DNA of 5,736 nucleotides from Aquifex sp. (GTDB lineage Bacteria > Aquificota > Aquificia > Aquificales > Aquificaceae), in the NCBI GenBank assembly GCA_015487405.1, contig WFPV01000205.1:1-5736 (forward strand), read 5' to 3'. This document shows, in pieces, positions 1-4,566 of the stretch. Numbering within the stretch: the first letter of the stretch is position 1; every line of letters starts with the position of its first letter. The translations under genes were made by a program, and so were the position numbers. The notes below the pieces were generated by a model. The model saw only the letters and a list, made by a program, of their open reading frames with translations. It was not told where the DNA came from and made no database searches.

Positions 1-114
1 ATATGCTTGGTTGAAGAGTTTTCCAGAATGGTAAGTGAGGTATCCTAAAGCGATTTGGTATTCTGCAGGAATATCGGTTAGGGCTATTGAGAAAGATTTT
101 AGAGGTTTTGGCAT
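1..114 (-). CDS. N-terminal fragment of a putative TnpB-family (IS605 OrfB/IS1341-type) protein
   Basis: An open minus-strand frame starts at ATG (complement of 112-114) and runs off the left edge; 38 codons are visible. The protein starts MPKPLKSFSIALTDIP and continues with AEYQIALGYLTYHSGKLFNQ. The segment Y-H-S-G-K-L-F-N-Q-A-Y at about residues 28-38 resembles the 'SKNLYNxAxY' helix near the N-terminus of many TnpB/IS1341 proteins, which are RNA-guided nucleases carried by IS605/IS607-type elements. The start is supported by a Shine-Dalgarno GAGGT (complement of 122-126) placed 7 nt upstream and by an in-frame stop 5 codons upstream. The catalytic RuvC-like and zinc-finger parts would lie outside the window, so intactness and activity cannot be judged. 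The family call rests on a short motif recalled from memory. That a real gene starts here is more certain than its family. Confidence 0.5.
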   Translation of the reverse strand, partial: MPKPLKSFSIALTDIPAEYQIALGYLTYHSGKLFNQAY

Positions 115-144
115 TAGGGCTACCTCTTAAGGAAAATTTTAAAA

Positions 145-156
145 CTGCTTATGCAG
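145..156. repeat. Short palindrome CTGC-TTAT-GCAG between divergent genes
   Basis: A perfect 4-bp inverted repeat with a 4-nt loop (CTGCTTATGCAG) lies in the region between the minus-strand tnpB-like gene and the plus-strand binding-protein gene. A second small dyad, GTG-TACG-CAC, lies at 167-176, and an AT palindrome AAAATTTTAAAA at 133-144. These could be an operator, or the subterminal hairpin that IS200/IS605-type elements carry near their left end. They could also be chance in AT-rich DNA. Otherwise I see only promoter-like sequence between 115 and 223. Confidence 0.2.
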
Positions 157-210
157 GTGGGTTTCTGTGTACGCACTTTAGATACAAGGTTTTAGTCCGA
201 AAGTTTTCTA

Positions 211-216
211 TAAAAT
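211..216 (+). promoter_or_regulatory. Probable -10 element giving a leaderless transcript
   Basis: The hexamer TAAAAT (211-216, within TATAAAAT at 209-216) ends 7 nt before the ATG at 224, so transcription would start at or within a base or two of the start codon. There is no Shine-Dalgarno in the 20 nt before the ATG. No convincing -35 box is visible at the expected distance (about 186-194). The inference is from sequence spacing alone. Confidence 0.45.
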
Positions 217-223
217 TTCCCTT

Positions 224-1960
224 ATGTACATTCTCTTAGCCTTTCTAGTTCTCTTTTTAGCCTTCCTCCCCTTTCACCTTCTAAAATCACCCGAAGGGTC
301 CCAAATTCAAATAAAAAAAATAAAGGTTGAAGAGTTCAATCCGGAAATTCCGAGTAACCTTCCAAAGAGGGAACTCCGCTTTCACCTCTCTTCTGACCCC
401 AAAACCTTGAATCCCGCGGTAGCAATGGAAACCTCCTCCACAGCAGTTTTTGGTGACGTATTTAGCGGACTTACTAAGCTCAACATAAAGACCATGAAGC
501 CGGAGCCAGACCTTGCCGAAAGCTGGGAAGTTTCTAAAGACGGAAAGGTCTGGACATTCCACCTAAGGAAGGGAGTTAAATGGAACGACGGGGAGCCTTT
601 AACGGCTGACGATGTTGTCTTTACTTACAGAGATGTTTACTTAAACGACAAAGTTCCCACGTCCATGAGGGATATGCTCGTAATTGAAGGTAAGAAACCC
701 TTGGTGGAAAAAGTGGACGACTATACGGTAAGGTTTATTCTTCCCAAGCCTTTTGCCCCTTTCTTGAGCGTAGTGGGAGCGGAGATTCTTCCAAAACATA
801 AGCTCGAGAAGTATATAGAGGAGGGAAACTTTGCCTCCGCCTGGAATGTAAACACTTCCCCGAAAGAAATCGTAGGAACGGGACCCTACAGGATTACCGA
901 GTATATAAAAGGTCAGAGGGTTCTTTACGAGAGAAATCCATACTACTACGAAAAGGACGAAAGAGGCAACTCTCTCCCTTACATAAAGAGGAAGGTAGGT
1001 GTTATAATTCCGGACCCCGATACAGCACTCTTGAAGTTTGTGAACGGAGAGATTGATTACATAGGTGTCAGAGCTCAGGATATTCTCTACCTGGCTACGC
1101 AGAAAAGGAAAGACTTCGTCGTTTACGACCTTGGTGCTACCCCCTCAACCACTTTTTTGGTCTTCAACCAGAATCCGAGAGCGAAGATTCCCAAGTATAA
1201 GCTGAATTGGTTCCAAAACAGAACCTTCAGAGTAGCAATCTCCCACGCGATAGACAGAAAAGGTATCGTAAAGCTCGTTTACAACGGGCTTGCAGAGCCC
1301 CTATACACTCCCATAACTCCAGCAAACAGACCTTATTACGACGAGAAATATTACCCGAGGTTTGAGTATAACCTCCAAAAAGCGAGAAAGCTCCTTGAGA
1401 GCATAGGCTTTAAAGACAGGGATGGGGACGGGATACTGGAGGACCCGGAGGGTCACGACCTTGAGTTCACACTCCTAACGAACGCGGGAAACAAAGAACG
1501 GGAGATGATGGGAGCGATAATAAAGGAGGACCTCAAAAAGATAGGGATAAAGGTTCACTTCCAACCCATAGACTTTAACTCCCTCGTTTCTCGTCTAACC
1601 GTTCCTCCCTACGAGTGGGAGGCGGTAATCATAGGACTTACGGGTTCAATAGACCCACACTTCGGAAGGAACGTATGGCACTCATCCGGAGCCCTTCACA
1701 TGTGGAATCCTAGGCAGAAAAAACCGGCAACCAAGTGGGAAGCGGAAGTAGATAGACTCTTAGACCTCGGAGCTACCGAACTAAACTACGAGAAGAGAGT
1801 GGAAATCTACAAGAAGGCCTTCCGTATTATAACTGAGCAGCAGCCTATGATATTTATAGTAGCTCCCAAGAGTATGGTGGCGGTTAAAAATTATTTAAAG
1901 AATGTCTTCCCCACTGTCTGGGGGTGGTACGAACATTTAAAAGTGTTTATAAAAGATTGA
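224..1960 (+). CDS. ABC transporter substrate-binding protein, family 5 (oligopeptide/dipeptide/nickel type)
   Basis: This 578-residue extracytoplasmic binding protein probably captures peptides or a similar solute for an ABC importer. Residues 3-20 are strongly hydrophobic (membrane anchor or uncleaved signal). There is no lipobox Cys, and the whole protein appears to contain no Cys. Family-5 hallmarks are visible: SSDPKTLNPA (56-65), LAESW (97-101), then F-H-L-R-K-G-V-K-W-N-D-G with LTADDVVFT (112-134), and later VGTGPYRI. An aspartate-rich DRDGDG segment at 398-403 looks like a Ca-binding-type loop, as is common in this family. The length is typical. ATG224 is the first possible start after an in-frame TAG at 179-181. 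There is no Shine-Dalgarno, and a -10 element sits directly upstream. No permease or ATPase gene lies beside it, so the partner is encoded elsewhere. The family is secure; the substrate (peptide, nickel, sugar) is not determinable from sequence alone. Confidence 0.9.
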   Translation: MYILLAFLVLFLAFLPFHLLKSPEGSQIQIKKIKVEEFNPEIPSNLPKRELRFHLSSDPKTLNPAVAMETSSTAVFGDVFSGLTKLNIKTMKPEPDLAESWEVSKDGKVWTFHLRKGVKWNDGEPLTADDVVFTYRDVYLNDKVPTSMRDMLVIEGKKPLVEKVDDYTVRFILPKPFAPFLSVVGAEILPKHKLEKYIEEGNFASAWNVNTSPKEIVGTGPYRITEYIKGQRVLYERNPYYYEKDERGNSLPYIKRKVGVIIPDPDTALLKFVNGEIDYIGVRAQDILYLATQKRKDFVVYDLGATPSTTFLVFNQNPRAKIPKYKLNWFQNRTFRVAISHAIDRKGIVKLVYNGLAEPLYTPITPANRPYYDEKYYPRFEYNLQKARKLLESIGFKDRDGDGILEDPEGHDLEFTLLTNAGNKEREMMGAIIKEDLKKIGIKVHFQPIDFNSLVSRLTVPPYEWEAVIIGLTGSIDPHFGRNVWHSSGALHMWNPRQKKPATKWEAEVDRLLDLGATELNYEKRVEIYKKAFRIITEQQPMIFIVAPKSMVAVKNYLKNVFPTVWGWYEHLKVFIKD

Positions 1961-1963
1961 AGG

Positions 1964-1980
1964 ATCGGGCGAAGCCTGGT
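1964..1980 (+). terminator. GC-rich hairpin just after the binding-protein gene, without a T tract
   Basis: Bases 1964-1970 (ATCGGGC) can pair with 1974-1980 (GCCTGGT) around a GAA triloop. This gives a 7-bp stem, including two G-U pairs, that begins 4 nt after the stop codon. The position suits a terminator or 3'-end stabiliser, but CTAAAATC follows instead of a run of T, so classical intrinsic termination is doubtful. It could also be a processing or RNA-stability element. Confidence 0.3.
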
Positions 1981-1987
1981 CTAAAAT
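1970..1987 (+). repeat. Copy 1 of a shared intergenic word CGAAG-CCT-GGTCTAAAAT
   Basis: This stretch nearly matches 4541-4559 (CGAAG-GGGC-GGTCTAAAAT). Both 5-nt and 10-nt blocks are identical, and the spacer differs by one base in length. In this copy the 5' block forms part of the hairpin at 1964-1980, and the TAAAAT lies 39 nt upstream of the moeB-like ATG. It may be an alternative -10 region or a conserved intergenic element. Confidence 0.3.
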
Positions 1988-2013
1988 CATCTCAACTTAT
2001 TATCTTAAATATT

Positions 2014-2019
2014 TATAAT
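2014..2019 (+). promoter_or_regulatory. Consensus -10 TATAAT, predicted leaderless start for the MoeB-like gene
   Basis: A perfect TATAAT hexamer ends 7 nt before the ATG at 2027, which places the transcription start at about the A of the start codon. No purine-rich Shine-Dalgarno lies upstream. A weak -35 candidate, TCAACT (1992-1997), has 16-nt spacing and matches TTGACA at only 3 of 6 positions. Confidence 0.5.
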
Positions 2020-2026
2020 CATACTT

Positions 2027-2842
2027 ATGTTCAACTTCACTGAGGAGCAGATAAAGAGGTATGCCCGTCACATAATCCTCCCGGAAGTAGGAGGAAAGGG
2101 ACAGGCTAAACTCCTGCAGTCTAAGGTCCTTGTTATAGGAGCGGGAGGATTGGGTTCACCGGCGCTATACTACCTCGCCGCCGCAGGAGTGGGAACCATA
2201 GGAATAGTTGACTTTGACGTGGTAGACTTTTCCAACCTCCAGAGACAGATACTTCACACAACCGAGAGGGTAGGAACACCGAAGGTAGAGAGCGCAAAAA
2301 AAACCTTAGAGGCTCTCAATCCCGACGTTAAGGTAATCACCTACAACACTAAGATAAACAAGAACAACATAATGGACATAATAAAGGACTACGACGTTAT
2401 TTTGGACGGAACCGATAACTTCCCCACGAGGTTTTTAATAAACGACGCCTGTTACTTTGCGGGAAAGCCTCTCGTCTCCGCCGCAATGCTCAGATTTGAA
2501 GGGCAGTGCACGGTCTTTGACTTCAGGGATAAAGAGAACTCCCCCTGCTACAGATGTCTCTTTCCCGAACCGCCTCCTCCCGGACTCGTTCCCTCATGCC
2601 AGGAAGCGGGAATCTTAGGTTCTGTTGGTGGAATAATGGGAAGCATCCAAGCAACCGAAGCCATAAAACTACTTCTCGGAATAGGGAAGCCTCTTGTCGG
2701 AAAGCTACTCATAATGGACGCTCTCTCTATGGACTTTAGAAAGGTGAAGCTCAGAAAGGATCCCAAGTGTCCCCTCTGCGGAGAGGAGCCCAAGATAAAA
2801 GAGCTCATAGAGTATGACCAAAGCTGTGAGGTTCGCTTCTAA
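2027..2842 (+). CDS. moeB: MoeB/ThiF/HesA-family sulfur-carrier protein adenylyltransferase
   Basis: This 271-residue cytoplasmic E1-like enzyme would use ATP to adenylate the C-terminal Gly-Gly of a small sulfur-carrier protein (MoaD for molybdopterin, or ThiS for thiamine). Key residues are present at almost the E. coli MoeB numbering: R14, nucleotide loop GAGGLG (38-43), D62/D64, N70, R73 in NLQRQ, K86 and D130 in DGTDN. The structural zinc site is C174-x-x-C177 with C248-x-x-C251. C191 in SCQEAG matches the conserved loop Cys that is C184 in ThiF and C187 in MoeB. The tail after the zinc site (to 271) includes a further Cys, C267. There is no rhodanese domain, so it is the short form. ATG2027 is the only start after an in-frame TAA at 2006-2008 and fits the usual family N-terminus. 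Its stop directly abuts the symporter start. MoeB versus ThiF cannot be settled; many thermophiles use one enzyme for both pathways. Confidence 0.88.
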   Translation: MFNFTEEQIKRYARHIILPEVGGKGQAKLLQSKVLVIGAGGLGSPALYYLAAAGVGTIGIVDFDVVDFSNLQRQILHTTERVGTPKVESAKKTLEALNPDVKVITYNTKINKNNIMDIIKDYDVILDGTDNFPTRFLINDACYFAGKPLVSAAMLRFEGQCTVFDFRDKENSPCYRCLFPEPPPPGLVPSCQEAGILGSVGGIMGSIQATEAIKLLLGIGKPLVGKLLIMDALSMDFRKVKLRKDPKCPLCGEEPKIKELIEYDQSCEVRF

Positions 2843-4051
2843 GTGCGTCTCTTCTCCTTAGAGAACCTAACCTTCCTTTCTCTTGTCCTTGCCGTTTTAT
2901 TAGGTATTTACATTCCCGACTACGGAGAGCACCTCAAGATTTTTGGAGATATATTCCTCAACCTCCTCAAGATGATTATCGTTCCCCTCGTCTTTACCTC
3001 CGTTTTTACCGCCATACTCGGACTTGGAGACATCACAAAGTTCAGGAATTTGGGACTAAAAGCCCTCCTTTACTACTTCTCCACAACCGCCATGGCGGTA
3101 ATGACGGGACTCGTAATAGTCAACATCCTTCAGCCCGGAAAAGGCGTTCAGGTAAACGGTATTCAGCCCGCGGAGGTTCCGAAAGTTGAGGAGTTCTCCT
3201 TAACGAACCTTCTATTGAACCTTATTCCTTCCAACCCCTTCCAATCTTTTGCGGAAGGCAAAGTTCTTCAGATTATAGTCTTTGCTATCTTTATTGGTCT
3301 TGCGGTTCTCGTTATAGACAAGTTTAAGCAGGAGATAATAAAGAACTTCTTTGAAGGCTTTAACGATGCCCTGATTCAATTAACCAAGTGGGTTATCTTA
3401 ATGACGCCTATCGGCGTATTTTCCTTGGTTTATTACCTCATTTCAAATGCGGGTGTTGAGGTTTTAATTTCTCTATGGAAGTATGCCCTTGCGGTAGTTC
3501 TCGGGCTTTTAATTCATGCCTTTATAAACCTTCCCCTTCTTGCCTACATCTTCGGAAGGTATAATCCCTTCAAATACTTCCTTCAGGTCAGGGAAGCTCT
3601 GCTCATAGCTTTTTCCACAGCTTCTAGTGCGGCTACACTGCCCGTATCTATGGAGCTCGCCCAAGAAAAGGGTAAGGTTAAAAAGGAAGTTGCCGGCTTC
3701 GTCCTTCCCTTAGGAGCTACCATAAACATGGACGGGACAGCACTTTACGAAAGCATCGCTGCCGTATTCATTGCCAACATTTACGGAATAGAGCTCTCCT
3801 TTTCCCAGATGCTGACAATCTTTTTGACGGCAACACTCGCTTCTATAGGTGCGGCGGCAATTCCGGGAGCGGGCCTCGTTATGCTTACGCTAGTTCTTAG
3901 CTCAGCCGGGATTCCTTTAGAAGGAATAGGATTAATCATTGCGGTAGACCGATTTCTTGATATGCTGAGAACAGCCATAAATGTCTGGGGAGACTTAAAT
4001 GGTGCGAAAATTTTGAACAGGTTTGTAACCTCCTTACCTCATCAAAGATGA
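2843..4051 (+). CDS. gltP: Glutamate/dicarboxylate:cation symporter (DAACS/SLC1 family, GltP-like)
   Basis: This 402-residue inner-membrane protein belongs to the Glt family of trimeric elevator transporters, which couple uptake of acidic amino acids or dicarboxylates to Na+ or H+. Visible family elements are TT at 81-82 (TM3 cation site), the HP1 hairpin with STASSAATLP (258-267), NMDGT (295-299, TM7), the HP2 Gly/Ala-rich segment GAAAIPGAG (336-344), and TM8 with D369, D373, R376, T377, N380 and D384. R376 occupies the position of GltPh R397, which binds the substrate side-chain carboxylate, so an acidic substrate is likely. The GTG start lies immediately after the preceding TAA with no gap. 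A GAGGT at 2828-2832, 10 nt upstream inside the previous gene, can serve as Shine-Dalgarno, suggesting translational coupling. A hairpin with a T run follows at 4102-4122. Na+ versus H+ coupling and the exact substrate are not resolved. Confidence 0.93.
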   Translation: MRLFSLENLTFLSLVLAVLLGIYIPDYGEHLKIFGDIFLNLLKMIIVPLVFTSVFTAILGLGDITKFRNLGLKALLYYFSTTAMAVMTGLVIVNILQPGKGVQVNGIQPAEVPKVEEFSLTNLLLNLIPSNPFQSFAEGKVLQIIVFAIFIGLAVLVIDKFKQEIIKNFFEGFNDALIQLTKWVILMTPIGVFSLVYYLISNAGVEVLISLWKYALAVVLGLLIHAFINLPLLAYIFGRYNPFKYFLQVREALLIAFSTASSAATLPVSMELAQEKGKVKKEVAGFVLPLGATINMDGTALYESIAAVFIANIYGIELSFSQMLTIFLTATLASIGAAAIPGAGLVMLTLVLSSAGIPLEGIGLIIAVDRFLDMLRTAINVWGDLNGAKILNRFVTSLPHQR

Positions 4052-4101
4052 GAAACTTCTTGCTTCATCATGGAGCTATCGGGCTTGACTTCCCCGAGGT
4101 T

Positions 4102-4122
4102 AAAGGGTCTGCCAGCCTTTTT
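4102..4122 (+). terminator. Intrinsic-terminator-like hairpin after the symporter gene
   Basis: AAAGG (4102-4106) pairs with CCTTT (4116-4120). Two more pairs inside (CT 4109-4110 with AG 4114-4115) close a GCC loop, with GT bulged, and the 3' arm runs into a T5 tract (4118-4122). It lies about 50 nt after the symporter stop and ahead of the cytochrome promoter, where a terminator is expected. The stem is short for a hyperthermophile, so confidence is modest. Confidence 0.35.
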
Positions 4123-4153
4123 AAGGTTCCTAAAAGTTTTCGGGTCACATTAG

Positions 4154-4181
4154 ATAACAAAATCAGTGTTTTCTGTAAAAT
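4154..4181 (+). promoter_or_regulatory. Sigma70-type promoter for the cytochrome c gene
   Basis: A -35-like ATAACA (4154-4159, 4 of 6 matches to TTGACA) and a -10-like TAAAAT (4176-4181) are separated by 16 nt. Transcription would start near 4188, giving a leader of about 20 nt that contains the strong Shine-Dalgarno. The layout differs from the leaderless starts predicted for three other genes in the window. Confidence 0.5.
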
Positions 4182-4192
4182 TATTTAAAAAA

Positions 4193-4198
4193 AGGAGG
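4193..4198 (+). promoter_or_regulatory. Full-length Shine-Dalgarno AGGAGG of the cytochrome gene
   Basis: AGGAGG lies 8 nt before ATG4207 inside an A-rich stretch. It is the strongest ribosome binding site in the window and fixes the cytochrome start. Together with the biased codon use of the gene it suggests high expression. Confidence 0.85.
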
Positions 4199-4206
4199 AA
4201 AGATCC

Positions 4207-4521
4207 ATGAAAAAGTTCTTAGCTGCAACCTTAGCACTCGCAGGATTCGCTCTCGCAGTGGATGGAAAGACTCTCTTCCAATCCAAGGGATGTGCAGCTT
4301 GCCACCAACCTGCAGCTGATACCGTAGAACCTTCTCTTAAGAGAATAGCTCAAGCTTACGCAGGAAAAAAAGATCAACTTATTAAGTTCTTAAAGGGAGA
4401 AGCTCAACCTATAGTAGACCCCGCTAAGTTTGCTATAATGAAGGCTCAACTTACTGCATTAAAGAGCCTGTCTGACGCTGAACTCAAAGCTCTTGCAGAA
4501 TTTATACTTTCTCACAAGTAA
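4207..4521 (+). CDS. Periplasmic class I cytochrome c (c552/c555 type)
   Basis: A 104-residue precursor of a small monoheme electron carrier, probably shuttling electrons between the bc1 complex and a terminal oxidase or other periplasmic redox enzymes. Residues 1-17 form a Sec signal (K2, K3, hydrophobic core, cleavage expected after A-L-A at 15-17). The heme-binding CAACH is at 29-33. M78 in AIMKAQL is the only Met after M1 and should be the sixth iron ligand; it corresponds to Met61 of mature A. aeolicus c555 as I remember that sequence. The region AQAYAGKKDQLIKFLKGEA and the end LSDAELKALA-FILSHK match c555 very closely. Two changes stand out from the remembered sequence: E41 where c555 has Gly (VGP) and A80 where it has Pro (MKPQ). 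Gln is always CAA (6 of 6), unlike neighbours. It has its own promoter and Shine-Dalgarno. If the signal were retained it could be a membrane-anchored form. Confidence 0.93.
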   Translation: MKKFLAATLALAGFALAVDGKTLFQSKGCAACHQPAADTVEPSLKRIAQAYAGKKDQLIKFLKGEAQPIVDPAKFAIMKAQLTALKSLSDAELKALAEFILSHK

Positions 4522-4540
4522 TTTATCTTAAATGCCATCT

Positions 4541-4559
4541 CGAAGGGGCGGTCTAAAAT
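4541..4559 (+). repeat. Copy 2 of the shared intergenic word, carrying the -10 of the OsmC gene
   Basis: CGAAG-GGGC-GGTCTAAAAT matches 1970-1987 in both blocks. Here TAAAAT is placed to act as the -10 of the downstream gene. A second shared word, TTATCTTAAAT, occurs at 4523-4533 and at 2000-2010, in the opposite order relative to this element. Two shared words between two unrelated intergenic regions suggest a recurring promoter element rather than chance, but this is unproven. Confidence 0.3.
4554..4559 (+). promoter_or_regulatory. Probable -10 element, leaderless start of the OsmC-family gene
   Basis: TAAAAT ends 7 nt before ATG4567, the same distance as at 211-216 and 2014-2019. The sequence between is ATTAAAA, with no Shine-Dalgarno. 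The gene may also be read through from the cytochrome transcript, which ends its coding part only 45 nt upstream. No clear -35 box is seen around 4531-4537. Confidence 0.45.
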
Positions 4560-4566
4560 ATTAAAA

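Noticed and set aside
287..562. Minus-strand open frame of 91 codons
   Set aside because: It lies wholly inside the well-supported binding-protein gene in antisense, has no recognisable domain and no ribosome site; treated as a shadow frame.
1394..1441. Dockerin or EF-hand domain suggested by DRDGDG
   Set aside because: A single Asp-rich loop without a repeat or flanking helices of a dockerin; such loops are common inside family-5 binding proteins.
2548..2808. Minus-strand open frame of 86 codons and a plus-strand frame at 2554-2739
   Set aside because: Both overlap the zinc-site region of the MoeB-like gene, whose C174, C177, C191, C248 and C251 confirm the true frame.
3781..3978. Minus-strand open frame of 65 codons
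   Set aside because: It is antisense to the HP2/TM8 region of the symporter, which is strongly conserved in the correct frame.
4523..4566. Terminator between the cytochrome and OsmC genes
   Set aside because: GCC (4534-4536) and GGC (4547-4549) could pair but give only a 3-4 bp stem with a large loop and no T run, too weak to call.
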